This document shows, in pieces, positions 7,481-15,243 of a DNA stretch of 18,632 nt. Within the stretch, counting starts at the first letter, position 1, and each line of letters starts with the position of its first letter. This stretch comes from Phycisphaeraceae bacterium (GTDB lineage Bacteria; Planctomycetota; Phycisphaerae; Phycisphaerales; UBA1924). The notes beneath the pieces were generated by a model. It made no database searches. It saw nothing but the letters and a program-made list of their open reading frames with translations, and was not told the origin of the DNA. The position numbers and the translations under genes were made by a program. The stretch spans positions 1-18,632 of the forward strand of contig WUAK01000014.1 of assembly GCA_009827205.1 (NCBI GenBank). Direction: 5' to 3'.

Positions 7481-8050
7481 TTAGAGATCGAGCGATGGCA
7501 CGACGCGCTCGGCGTCTGAGCTGAGCTCAAAGAAGCTCGCCTCGCTGAAGTTGAAGATGCCTGCGATGATGCTCGTGGGGAACATGCCCCGGAGCTGGTT
7601 CATCTCGCGGACATTGGCGTTGTAGAACCGGCGACTCGCGGCGATTCGGTCCTCGGTGAGTGAGAGCTCTTTCTGCAGCGCAAGAAAGTGCGTGTCGGCT
7701 TTGAGATCCGGGTACGCCTCGACGAGCGCGAAGAGTTTCTTGAGTCCGATCATGAGTGTGGACTCGTCGAGCGCGTGGTCCGAGGCGTTGGTGTGGGGTG
7801 ATGCTGCCTTGTTGCGGGCCTCGACGATCATCTCGAGCGTCTCTCGCTCGTGGGCGGCGTAGCCCTTGACGGTCTGCACGAGGTTGGGGATCAGGTTATA
7901 TCTGCGCTTGAGCTCGACATCGATGTCGGACCAGCTCTCGTGGATGTGCTGGCGCAGTCGCACGAAGCGGTTGTACGTGGCGATGACCCATATAAGCGGC
8001 ACGAGCAGGACGACGCCGACGATGATCAGGATGACGATCCAGGGTTCCAT
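7481..8050 (-). CDS. lemA: LemA family membrane protein
   Basis: LemA proteins have one N-terminal membrane helix followed by a long helical bundle. Their biochemical role is not established, though they often occur beside membrane proteases or DUF3137 and TPM-domain proteins. The 189-residue length is normal. Residues about 4-25 are the membrane segment (MEPWIVILIIVGVV...). The family signature follows: YNRFVRLRQHIHESWSDIDV, then LKRRYNLIPNLVQTVKGYA (about 48-66) and LEMIVEARNKA. The C-terminal part has the usual FYNANVREMN and FPTSIIAGIFNF blocks. The gene starts 3 nt after the stop of the paralog upstream and is the last of a three-gene operon transcribed from about 9478. No HtpX-like protease is in the window. 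Confidence 0.95.
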   Translation of the reverse strand: MEPWIVILIIVGVVLLVPLIWVIATYNRFVRLRQHIHESWSDIDVELKRRYNLIPNLVQTVKGYAAHERETLEMIVEARNKAASPHTNASDHALDESTLMIGLKKLFALVEAYPDLKADTHFLALQKELSLTEDRIAASRRFYNANVREMNQLRGMFPTSIIAGIFNFSEASFFELSSDAERVVPSLDL

Positions 8051-8053
8051 GTG

Positions 8054-8767
8054 TTAGCTCGTGCGCTCCGTGAGGTCTCTGATGACATGATCGGGCCAGA
8101 GGTCGATGAAGGATGAGATCCAGTCGAGCTCGGGGATGAATTCCTCTGGCTTCCACCGGCGTGTGCCCAGCGTGATGCAGATGGCTCCGCGGTCGAGGTC
8201 GATGGACCGTTTGGGCGATTCCATTAGGAATTCCATCATGGTGGGCGTGATGACGTCGTAGGCGAACCGCTTGTCGCTCGATTTGACCATGAATTTCTTG
8301 CTGAATTCCGCAGACTCGAAATCGATGTCATCGAACCCGATCGCCGCGCCGATCTTGTCGAAGAGGTGCTCGCGTCTGATCGTGAGGCTCGGCACACCCG
8401 AGTATGGAAGGTGGATGATGAGGTAGCTGAGTCTGTATGTCGTGGTGGTTGTGGTTTTGCCGTTGGATGATGTGACTTTGTAGGAGTAGTCGCCCATCTT
8501 GACGGGGTGGGGGTGGCCGTTGATCTCGTGCGTGCCTGTGATGGTGTTGTAGGCTCGCCTTGTGTGTCCCTGTTTGAAAACTGAGAACTGCGAGTACATG
8601 TCATCGTGCGACGCATCAGCGGGTTTCGAGAAGGACCAGCCTCGATCAGCTGCGAGCTTCATGAGCGCCGCGATCCGCTGCTGCTCGGCTTTGTGCGCGT
8701 AGAACGCGGCGATGATGCCTAAAACGATCACGGCGATGATGATCGGGATGATGATGATTGGTTCCAT
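8054..8767 (-). CDS. DUF3137-like membrane protein, paralog 2 of 2, in lemA operon
   Basis: This is a 237-residue protein with an N-terminal membrane helix (about 3-23, very rich in isoleucine) and a soluble domain. It is clearly paralogous to the gene upstream. Shared blocks are RGWSF (42-46), QGHTRRAYNTI, VKMGDYSYKV (89-98), DFESAEFSKKF, RFAYDVITPTMMEFL (167-181, with K166 before it) and FIDLWPDHVI (220-229). The order FESxEF...F.V.S.D.RFAYDVITP...EFL resembles the core of DUF3137 proteins, which often accompany LemA; I infer the family from this and from context. The ATG at 8767 is chosen because it lies 2 nt after the upstream stop and gives the same N-terminal layout as the paralog. GGAGG sits about 13 nt upstream. 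A threonine run (TTTTTT, about 105-110) breaks the domain. Function unknown. Confidence 0.8.
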   Translation of the reverse strand: MEPIIIIPIIIAVIVLGIIAAFYAHKAEQQRIAALMKLAADRGWSFSKPADASHDDMYSQFSVFKQGHTRRAYNTITGTHEINGHPHPVKMGDYSYKVTSSNGKTTTTTTYRLSYLIIHLPYSGVPSLTIRREHLFDKIGAAIGFDDIDFESAEFSKKFMVKSSDKRFAYDVITPTMMEFLMESPKRSIDLDRGAICITLGTRRWKPEEFIPELDWISSFIDLWPDHVIRDLTERTS

Positions 8768-8769
8768 GG

Positions 8770-9477
8770 TCAGGCCAGGGCCTCCGAGTATGCATGGATG
8801 ACGTGATCGGGCCAGAGATCGATAAAGTGGACAGCCCACTTGAGTCTGGGCATGAACTCTGCCGTGCTCCACCTGCCGCTTTCACTGACAAAGCACAGTA
8901 TGTTGTCTCTGAGCTCGACACCGACCTCCGGGATTTTGAGAAGAAATTCCATCGCCTCGGGCGTGATCACGTCGTACGCGAATCGTCTGTCTGTCGAACT
9001 CACGTGGAATGTGTTGCTGAACTCCTCGGACTCGAAGTTGATGTCGCTGAAACCGAAAGCAGACCCGATCCTGTCGCTCAGTGTTTCCTGGCGGATGAAG
9101 AGATCGGGGACGGGGTTGTAGGGCAGGTGGAGGCAGATGTAGCTGAACTTGAGTTCGAAGTCTCTGCTGTTGTCGTCGTCATCACACTCGTAGACATAAT
9201 CGCCCATCTTGAAGTGGTGAGGGATGTCGTTGATTTTGAGCTCGCCCTCGATCGTGTTCTGACACTGCTGGCTGTGCCCGCGGGTGAAGTACTCGTGTGA
9301 CTGATAGCGTGTTCTGTGGTTGTCGGAGCTGATCGCGTCAAACGACCATCCGTACTTGCCAGCGATCGCTCTGAGTGACTTAGCACGCGCCTCTTCGGGG
9401 CGGTATGTGTAGTAGCTGACGCCTGTGAGCAAGGCGACGAGCGCGATGATGAGTAGAATGACGAGATGCGGATTCAC
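8770..9477 (-). CDS. DUF3137-like membrane protein, paralog 1 of 2, first gene of lemA operon
   Basis: This is a 235-residue protein with a membrane helix at about 4-22 and a soluble domain aligned throughout with the following gene. Conserved blocks are KYGWSF (41-46), TRGHSQQCQNTI (65-76), FKMGDYVYEC (89-98), HLPYNPVPDLFIR, GFSDINFESEEFSNTF, RRFAYDVITPEAMEFLL (164-180) and FIDLWPDHVI (218-227). An aspartate run (about 99-102) replaces the threonine-rich insert of its paralog. The start is a GTG at 9477, with GGAG 14 nt upstream, and it diverges from smpB across 66 bp. The core pattern resembles DUF3137. Because both copies keep the same length and C-terminal motif, they probably both fold and may form a heteromer. 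No enzymatic residues are evident. Confidence 0.8.
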   Translation of the reverse strand: MNPHLVILLIIALVALLTGVSYYTYRPEEARAKSLRAIAGKYGWSFDAISSDNHRTRYQSHEYFTRGHSQQCQNTIEGELKINDIPHHFKMGDYVYECDDDDNSRDFELKFSYICLHLPYNPVPDLFIRQETLSDRIGSAFGFSDINFESEEFSNTFHVSSTDRRFAYDVITPEAMEFLLKIPEVGVELRDNILCFVSESGRWSTAEFMPRLKWAVHFIDLWPDHVIHAYSEALA

Positions 9478-9543
9478 CGGTTCTGAGTGTACTCCCTGCT
9501 GCCTGCTCTACTTATTGGGATTTGGTCGGCGTATCGTTCACCG

Positions 9544-10032
9544 ATGGCCGGCAAGCGCAAGAAGACAACCGGGAACGAGGCGGAGATCCACAACCGCCGG
9601 GCGAGGCACGAGTACACGATCGAGGCCACGCTTGAGGTGGGGATCAAGCTCCACGGCACGGAGGTCAAGAGCGTTCGTTCGGGCGAGGTGTCGATCGCCG
9701 AGGCGTACATCAAGGCCGAGGAGGTTCCACCCTCCTTGCGGATTATTGGGATGAACATCGGTCACTACGGGCCCGCCGCGAGTCGGAACCATCACCCGAC
9801 GAGAGACCGCGTGCTGCTTGCGCACAAGAACGAGATCAAGCGGTTTGCGAGGGCGGCCGGGAGCAAGGGCATGACGATCGTGCCGCTCAAGCTCTACTTC
9901 CGCAATGGCTATGCGAAGATGGAGATCGGTCTCGGTCGGGGCAAGGCGCACCAAGACAAGCGGCGTTCGATTGCCGAGCGCGAGCAGAAGCGGGACATCG
10001 ATCGCGCGATGTCAAAGAAGATGCGTTGGTAA
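9544..10032 (+). CDS. smpB: SsrA-binding protein SmpB (trans-translation)
   Basis: SmpB binds tmRNA and brings it to stalled ribosomes for trans-translation and tagging of incomplete proteins. The ATG at 9544 gives 162 residues, the usual size. The frame opens earlier at 9487, but those residues do not fit SmpB. Recognisable blocks are NRRARHEYTIEATLEVGI, LHGTEVKSVRSGEVSIAEAY, HNPTR-like HHPTRDRVLLAHKNEI, and GMTIVPLKLYFRNGYAKMEI followed by GLGRGKAHQDKR. The basic C-terminal tail ends RAMSKKMRW, as in proteins whose tail enters the mRNA channel. No good Shine-Dalgarno precedes the start. The tmRNA gene itself is not in this window. It converges on atpC with 23 bp between stops. Confidence 0.97.
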   Translation: MAGKRKKTTGNEAEIHNRRARHEYTIEATLEVGIKLHGTEVKSVRSGEVSIAEAYIKAEEVPPSLRIIGMNIGHYGPAASRNHHPTRDRVLLAHKNEIKRFARAAGSKGMTIVPLKLYFRNGYAKMEIGLGRGKAHQDKRRSIAEREQKRDIDRAMSKKMRW

Positions 10033-10055
10033 CTTGCGGCTGCTGAGCTCGGGAC

Positions 10056-10502
10056 TCAAATGCCCTTGTGCTTGAACGATCGCGCGAGCGAGAGCTTGGC
10101 GCGGGCAGCGTTTCGGGCTTTGGTGATCTTGTCCATTTCACCGAGCTTGTCCTTGGCGTCATCGGGGACAACACGGGTTTCGGCGGACTTGAGTTCCTCG
10201 GCGCAGTCCTCTTCGATGAGGTTTTCAGCTGGGACCGCGGCGCTGGCGAGGATGGTGAGCTCGTTGTTGGCGAACTTCATGAAGCCCTCTTCGAGGTAGT
10301 ACCACCGGCTGCCGCCCTTGGCCTCGCCTGAGTCGGGGAAGTCGAGTCGGAGGTTGCCCATGCCAAGCTTGGCGACGAGAGGGGCACCGCCTCTGGTCAT
10401 ACCGATGAGCCCGTCCCAGGCTGGGACGGCTGCGTAGGCGACCTCATCGTCGATGAGTGCGGCTTCCGGGGTGATGAGCTTGCAACGGATGGTGCCTGCC
10501 AC
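10056..10502 (-). CDS. atpC: F1Fo ATP synthase epsilon subunit
   Basis: The epsilon subunit is part of the central stalk of F1 and can inhibit ATP hydrolysis. I chose the GTG at 10502 (148 residues) because GAGAGGA lies 8-10 nt upstream and because the family begins there: AGTIRCKLITPEAALIDDEV. The beta-sandwich domain continues through AAVPAWDGLIGMTRGGAPLV (the usual form is VPGxxGxFGVLPGHAPL) and WYYLEEGFMKFANNELTILA. Two C-terminal helices (about 105-148) end LARSFKHKGI. The frame could extend to 10679, but this would run past the start of the divergent permease gene and does not look like epsilon. The gene normally follows atpD, but here the upstream neighbour is a divergent transporter gene, so it is transcribed alone. 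Confidence 0.9.
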   Translation of the reverse strand: MAGTIRCKLITPEAALIDDEVAYAAVPAWDGLIGMTRGGAPLVAKLGMGNLRLDFPDSGEAKGGSRWYYLEEGFMKFANNELTILASAAVPAENLIEEDCAEELKSAETRVVPDDAKDKLGEMDKITKARNAARAKLSLARSFKHKGI

Positions 10503-10596
10503 GGTGGGGATCCTCTCTGCTGAGCCGGCTATCACTGGCCGGGGCCAATCGTAGACCCTGGCGGGGCGTGGGTCATGCCTGGCGTAGGCTACAGGC

Positions 10597-11580
10597 GTGA
10601 CTCGTAGGGCGGTTGTATCCATCCTGATCTTGCTCTCACTGCTCGCCGGGGCGGTTCTCTTACGGCTCGCGGTCGGCACCGAGGGGCTCGGGTTCGCCGA
10701 GTCCGGGCAGGTGGCTCAGCTCAGGCTGATCAGGGTGCTGGCGGCGTGTGCTGTCGGCTGCGGGCTCGCCGGGGCTGGGGTGTTGCTTCAGGCGCTCATG
10801 CGGAATCCGCTTGCCGCTCCGGATCTGCTCGGGCTCTCGGCAGGCGCGAGCCTGGCGGTCCTTGTCTCGGCTTACATCGGGTATCTGGCGACCGGCGCGG
10901 TTACGCCCAGTGCGGCTGATCCTGTCTCGGCATTCATCGGGGCGGCTCTGGCGCTTGCGTTCGTCTACAGCCTGAGTCAGAGGCGGGGGTTCGTGGAGCC
11001 GGTCACCCTGATCCTCGTGGGTGTTGTTGTGAGCATCCTCTGCGGAGCCGCGGGGGCACTCGTGAAACAGTTCATGCCCGACGGTGGGTTCGCGGTGAGC
11101 AGGCTGCTCGTGGGTCGGATCTCGGACGATCTCTCGATGGGCATGGTCATAGGAGTGCTGGTCGTCATTCTGCTCTGCACGCTCATCGGCGCGGCGATGG
11201 GACCTGCGATGGACGCGTCATCGATGAGCGACGACGAGGCGAAGAGTGTCGGTGTGTCCCTCGGCAGGCTCCGCGCGATGCTGTTTGTCCTGGCGGGTGT
11301 GATGACCGCGGGGACTGTTGTGCTCGCTGGGCCGATCGGGTTTGTCGGGCTCGTCGTGCCTCACGCGGTCCGGCTGGTTGTCGGGCCGAGCCACCGGGCG
11401 TTGGTGATCGGGTCCGCACTGCTCGGAGCATCGGCTGTGCTGCTCGCGGACTCGGGTGTGCGAATGCTGCCGATGAGCACAGGACGACTGCCGATCGGTG
11501 TGGTGACCGCGCTGATCGGGGGGCCGATCTTTCTCTGGATGCTGTACGCCTCGCTTCGCCGACCGGGCGGGCTTGGGTGA
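10597..11580 (+). CDS. FecCD/BtuC-family ABC transporter permease (iron-siderophore or cobalamin uptake)
   Basis: This is an inner-membrane permease of the type II ABC importer class that takes up iron chelates, haem or vitamin B12. The product has 327 residues from a GTG at 10597, with a weak TAGG 8 nt upstream. It has about ten hydrophobic segments. Signature blocks are LRLIRVLAACAVGCGLAGAG followed by LLQALMRNPLAAPDLLGLS (about 42-80), which includes the coupling region next to TM2. The C-terminal signature is GPIGFVGLVVPHAVRL (about 247-262) and LPIGVVTALIGGPIFLWML (about 298-316). No binding protein or ATPase gene adjoins it, so partners must lie elsewhere. The convergent neighbour, 4 bp away, is the B12-dependent metH, which makes cobalamin a possible substrate but not a supported one. 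Confidence 0.9.
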   Translation: MTRRAVVSILILLSLLAGAVLLRLAVGTEGLGFAESGQVAQLRLIRVLAACAVGCGLAGAGVLLQALMRNPLAAPDLLGLSAGASLAVLVSAYIGYLATGAVTPSAADPVSAFIGAALALAFVYSLSQRRGFVEPVTLILVGVVVSILCGAAGALVKQFMPDGGFAVSRLLVGRISDDLSMGMVIGVLVVILLCTLIGAAMGPAMDASSMSDDEAKSVGVSLGRLRAMLFVLAGVMTAGTVVLAGPIGFVGLVVPHAVRLVVGPSHRALVIGSALLGASAVLLADSGVRMLPMSTGRLPIGVVTALIGGPIFLWMLYASLRRPGGLG

Positions 11581-11584
11581 AGGT

Positions 11585-14500
11585 TTACACGTTGAAGTAT
11601 TTGGCCTCGGGGTGATGCACAACAATCGCACTCGTCGACTGCTCCGGGTCGATCTGCCAGTTTTCTGTGAGGTGACACCCGATGCGTTCCGGCTCAATGA
11701 GCCTGAACAGGATCTCCTGATCGCTCATGTCCGGGCACGCGGGGTAGCCGAAGCTGTAACGCGAGCCCTGGTACTTTTGGGTAAACAGGCCTTTCATCGT
11801 CGGGCTGTCGTCGGCGCCTATGCCGAGCTCCTGGCGCACGCGCTTGTGCCACATCTCGGCGAGCGCCTCGGCTGACTCGACACCTAGCCCGTGCATGTAC
11901 AGGTACTCGGTGTAGTTGTCTTTCTCGAAGAGCTCGCGGGCGGCTTCGCTGATGCGGGTGCCCATGGTCACACATGTCAGTGGGAGCACATCTTTCTCGC
12001 CGGACTCAACAGAGCGGAAGAAATCGGAGATGCACAAACGCCTGCGGCTCGTCTGGCGCGGGAAAGTAAACCGCTCAATCTCACGGTCGTGGTCTTGAGG
12101 GTCATAGACGATGAGGTCGTTGCCCGAGGAATTGCAGGGGTAGTAGCCGTAGACAACCGCGGGTCGGAGGAGGTTCTCATCTCTGCAGTGAGCCTTGAGC
12201 CTCTCGAATATCGGGATGATCGTGTTCTGGAGTTTCGCGTCGTACTCCTCGTCGGAGAGCTTGCCCTTCTTGAACTGCCACTGTGTGCGGAACAACGCGA
12301 TAGGGTTGATGAAGGGATAGATGTTGTCGAGATCGAGGCCGTCAACGATTCGATTCCCCCAGAATGGAGGTTCTGGGACATCGACCGCGCGTGATACATC
12401 GCTGAGTTCTTCGACGGACACGCCCGCCTGTTTGGATTCGATGAATTCGTCTTGTGAGTCTGCTTGCCGTGCGTTGCTCGAAGCGACCTTTATCTGAGCT
12501 TCGCTTCGCTTGGAGATCCGCTCTTCAACCTCGGCATCGATCTCGTGGAGTGTTCCCGCGCCGAGGCGGTCCATGATGTGCAGGCCTTCGAACGCGTCCT
12601 TGCCGTAGTACACCGAACCCTCGTAGACGGTTCTGAGGTGGCTCTCTGCGTAATGACGCGTGAGTGCTGCGCCGCCCAGAAGCACGGGGACCTTGATGCC
12701 CTTGTCGTTGAGCTCCTTGAGGTTGTCCTCCATCACATTGACACTCTTGACGAGCAATCCTGAAAGGCCGATCGCGTTTGCGTTCGTGTCTTCGAAGGCC
12801 TTCATGATGTCGGCGATAGGCTGTTTGATGCCCAGGTTGTGCACCGTGTAGCCGTTGTTCGAGAGGATGATGTCGACGAGGTTCTTGCCGATGTCGTGGA
12901 CATCGCCCTTGACCGTCGCGAGCACGATCGTGCCCCGACTCTCGCCTTCGACTTTCTCCATCAGGGGTTCGAGCCTGGCTACAGCCATTTTCATGACCTC
13001 TGCGGATTGGAGCACGAACGGGAGCTGCATTTGTCCTGAGCCGAACAGCTCGCCGACGACTTTCATCCCGCCCAGCAGGTGGTCGTTGATGATTTCGAGA
13101 GGTTCGTATTTTTCGAGCGCTTCATCGAGTGCCTCGGCGAGGCCTTCCTTCTCGCCGTCGATGATGTGTTCCTGGAGACGTTCTTCGAGCGTCAGATCTT
13201 TCTTGGTCTTGGCAGCGTCGGCGACCGTCGCGACGTCCTTGAAGAGCTCGATGAACACGCCCAGCGGGTCGTGATCATCAGTGCGCCGGTCGTAGATCAG
13301 ATCGAGCGCCGCATCACGGTGCTCGGTCTCTATCTTGTTTAGCGGCAATATCTTCGAAGCGTGAACGATCGCGCTGCTCAGCCCCGCGTCGGTGAGTTCG
13401 TGCAGGAAGACTGAGTTGAGTACAACGCGCGCCGCAGGCTTCAGGCCGAACGAGACATTCGAGAGGCCGCACGTGATCTGTATGTCGGGGTACTCGTCTG
13501 TGATGAGCTTGATGCCCTTGATGAGTTCGAGTGCGGATCGTCGGTCGCTGTCCATCCCCGTCGAGATGGGCAGGACGAGCGGGTCGATGAATAGATCCTC
13601 CATCTTGAGCCCGTGGTGCTCGGTGGCGCGTTCGATGGCGCGCTTGGTGATCGAGAGCTTCCGCTCCGCGGTGCGCGCCATGGACTCTTCTGGATCTTCG
13701 TCGATGGTCCCGATGACCAGCGCAGCGTTGAAGGTCTTGGCGAATCGGCAGATCTCGTCGAACTTCTCGTCACCGTCTTCAAAGTTGGCTGAGTTGATGA
13801 TGCACTTGCCAGCGGCGTGCTTGAGACCCGCCTCGAAGTTCGCCGGTTGCGTCGAGTCGAGCATGAGCGGGGCATCGACCTGCCTGACCATGCGCTTGAC
13901 TGCTTCGGACATGTCCGCGGCGTTGTCGCGGCCTGCGTAGTCAACGTTCAGGTCGATGATGTGCGACCCGTCACGCACCTGCTGGCGTGCGAGCGTGATG
14001 ATCCCGTCCCAGTCCTCAGCCTCGAGCAGCTGCTTGAACTTACGGCTGCCCGATGCGTTGCAACGCTCACCCACGATCAGAATCGAGTTGTCCTGCCGGT
14101 AGTCGGTCGGGGCGTACAGCGAGGTCGCTGCTCCAGGGAGCGGGCGGTGCTCAGCGGGCTTGGGCGACTTGCCCTCGACACGCTCGGCGAGCTCTTTGAT
14201 GTGCTCGGGGGTGGTGCCGCAGCAGCCGCCGACGATGGACACGCCGTACTGGTCAACGAACGTGTTGATCGCATCAGCGAACGGCTTTGGTTTCAGTGGA
14301 TACTCGGTCCGTCCTTCGACGAGCACTGGCAAGCCGGCGTTCGGGATGACCGAGACATAGCGCCCGTCGCTGCGCCAGTGCTTGCAGAGATAAGCGATGT
14401 GTTCGGCCATCTCTACGGGACCTGTCGCGCAATTGAGACCGAGCGAGATTATCGGGTAGTTCGAGAGCGCAGCCAGTGCCCCCTCGATGGACGTTCCCAT

Positions 14501-15109
14501 AAGCATGGTGCCTGTCTGCTCGATTGTGACCGAGGTCATGATTGGGATATCGTCGGTAGACTTACCCACATCATCGAGCGCTGCTAGGCAGGCGTTGATC
14601 ACGCACTTGACTTGCAGCAGGTCCTGACAGGTTTCGATGATGAATGCATCGACGCCGCCCGCGATCAGACCCGATGCCTGCTTCTTGTAGCTTGCGAACA
14701 TCTCGTCCCATTTGATCTGGTCGAGCGTGATGAGCTTTGTGCCTGGCCCGATGGAGCCCAGGGCGAAGCGCGGCTTGTCGTGTGTAGAGAACTCATCGCA
14801 TGTCGAGCGGGCGATCTCAGCCGCGGCTTTGTTGACCTCGAACACCCGATCCTGGATGTCGTTGTCGGCGAGGACGTGCTCGGCGCCGCCGAACGAGTTG
14901 GTCTCGATGCAGTCGGCGCCGACCTCGAGGAAGCTGGCGTGGAGATCGCGGAGGACATCGGGTCGGGTGACAGAGACGATGTCGGTGCAGTTCTCACAGC
15001 CGCAGTAATCGCGTTCGAGGTCCAGATCTGCGTTGTGTATGGACGTGCCCATCGCGCCGTCGATGACGAGGACTTTGCGGGTGAGTTCGAGGGCAAATCT
15101 GCTTGGCAT
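11585..15109 (-). CDS. metH: Cobalamin-dependent methionine synthase, complete four-module enzyme
   Basis: MetH transfers a methyl group from 5-methyltetrahydrofolate to homocysteine through cobalamin, giving methionine. All modules are present in 1174 residues. The homocysteine domain (about 1-310) has Cys227 and Cys296-Cys297 (GGCCGTTPEH) as zinc ligands. The pterin-binding domain (about 340-600) has GERCNASGSRKFK and LMLDST. The cap helices span about 640-725. The cobalamin domain has DVHDIG at 736-741 with His738 as lower cobalt ligand, plus the downstream GLSGLLVKS. The AdoMet reactivation domain (about 910-1174) has RFTFPRQ and RYSFGYPACPD (1117-1127). The end, HPEQ-like DPEQSTSAIVVHHPEAKYF, resembles the cyanobacterial type. 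AAGGA lies 7 nt before the ATG. It has its own extended -10 promoter, and the leader is too short for a riboswitch. Confidence 0.98.
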   Translation of the reverse strand: MPSRFALELTRKVLVIDGAMGTSIHNADLDLERDYCGCENCTDIVSVTRPDVLRDLHASFLEVGADCIETNSFGGAEHVLADNDIQDRVFEVNKAAAEIARSTCDEFSTHDKPRFALGSIGPGTKLITLDQIKWDEMFASYKKQASGLIAGGVDAFIIETCQDLLQVKCVINACLAALDDVGKSTDDIPIMTSVTIEQTGTMLMGTSIEGALAALSNYPIISLGLNCATGPVEMAEHIAYLCKHWRSDGRYVSVIPNAGLPVLVEGRTEYPLKPKPFADAINTFVDQYGVSIVGGCCGTTPEHIKELAERVEGKSPKPAEHRPLPGAATSLYAPTDYRQDNSILIVGERCNASGSRKFKQLLEAEDWDGIITLARQQVRDGSHIIDLNVDYAGRDNAADMSEAVKRMVRQVDAPLMLDSTQPANFEAGLKHAAGKCIINSANFEDGDEKFDEICRFAKTFNAALVIGTIDEDPEESMARTAERKLSITKRAIERATEHHGLKMEDLFIDPLVLPISTGMDSDRRSALELIKGIKLITDEYPDIQITCGLSNVSFGLKPAARVVLNSVFLHELTDAGLSSAIVHASKILPLNKIETEHRDAALDLIYDRRTDDHDPLGVFIELFKDVATVADAAKTKKDLTLEERLQEHIIDGEKEGLAEALDEALEKYEPLEIINDHLLGGMKVVGELFGSGQMQLPFVLQSAEVMKMAVARLEPLMEKVEGESRGTIVLATVKGDVHDIGKNLVDIILSNNGYTVHNLGIKQPIADIMKAFEDTNANAIGLSGLLVKSVNVMEDNLKELNDKGIKVPVLLGGAALTRHYAESHLRTVYEGSVYYGKDAFEGLHIMDRLGAGTLHEIDAEVEERISKRSEAQIKVASSNARQADSQDEFIESKQAGVSVEELSDVSRAVDVPEPPFWGNRIVDGLDLDNIYPFINPIALFRTQWQFKKGKLSDEEYDAKLQNTIIPIFERLKAHCRDENLLRPAVVYGYYPCNSSGNDLIVYDPQDHDREIERFTFPRQTSRRRLCISDFFRSVESGEKDVLPLTCVTMGTRISEAARELFEKDNYTEYLYMHGLGVESAEALAEMWHKRVRQELGIGADDSPTMKGLFTQKYQGSRYSFGYPACPDMSDQEILFRLIEPERIGCHLTENWQIDPEQSTSAIVVHHPEAKYFNV

Positions 15110-15139
15110 CGTCGGTCCTTCTTCCTTGAGGAGCGGCTG

Positions 15140-15148
15140 AGTATAGCA
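15140..15148 (-). promoter_or_regulatory. Extended -10 promoter element for metH
   Basis: On the minus strand TGC directly precedes TATACT, forming an extended -10 element about 30 nt before the metH ATG. No good -35 hexamer lies 16-18 bp upstream, as is usual when the TGn extension is present. The element lies downstream of the rpmE terminator, so metH can be transcribed on its own. The predicted leader is about 25 nt. Confidence 0.6.
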
Positions 15149-15164
15149 TCCGTTCTGCCGGATG
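15147..15164. promoter_or_regulatory. Perfect inverted repeat in the metH promoter spacer, candidate operator
   Basis: CATCCG (15147-15152) and CGGATG (15159-15164) are perfect inverted halves separated by TTCTGC. The repeat touches the TG of the extended -10 element and fills the region where RNA polymerase would cover the spacer. This is a good place for a repressor, but no regulator is known for this sequence. Confidence 0.35.
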
Positions 15165-15188
15165 AATGGATGAAAGAAATCGGGGGCT

Positions 15189-15214
15189 TAAAAAGAACGC
15201 CGCTGGAAGCGGCG
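15189..15214 (-). terminator. Intrinsic terminator of rpmE
   Basis: Read on the minus strand, CGCCGCT and AGCGGCG form a perfect 7-bp GC-rich stem with the 3-nt loop TCC, followed directly by TTCTTTTT. It begins about 30 nt after the rpmE stop and lies upstream of the metH promoter, so it separates the two transcription units. Confidence 0.85.
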
Positions 15215-15243
15215 ATTGGGGTTTGATTTGTGGACAAATAGGT

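Noticed and set aside
10503..10679. N-terminal extension of atpC
   Set aside because: It would overlap the start of the divergent permease gene and adds no epsilon-like sequence. The GTG at 10502 has a good ribosome site.
13817..14587. 256-codon open frame on the plus strand opposite metH
   Set aside because: It is antisense to conserved MetH domains, and the composition reflects the codon pattern of the real gene. There are several similar frames along metH.
15110..15243. Possible SAM or cobalamin riboswitch upstream of metH
   Set aside because: Most of the 134-bp gap is taken up by the rpmE terminator and the metH promoter, leaving a leader of about 25 nt. No B12-box-like sequence is seen.
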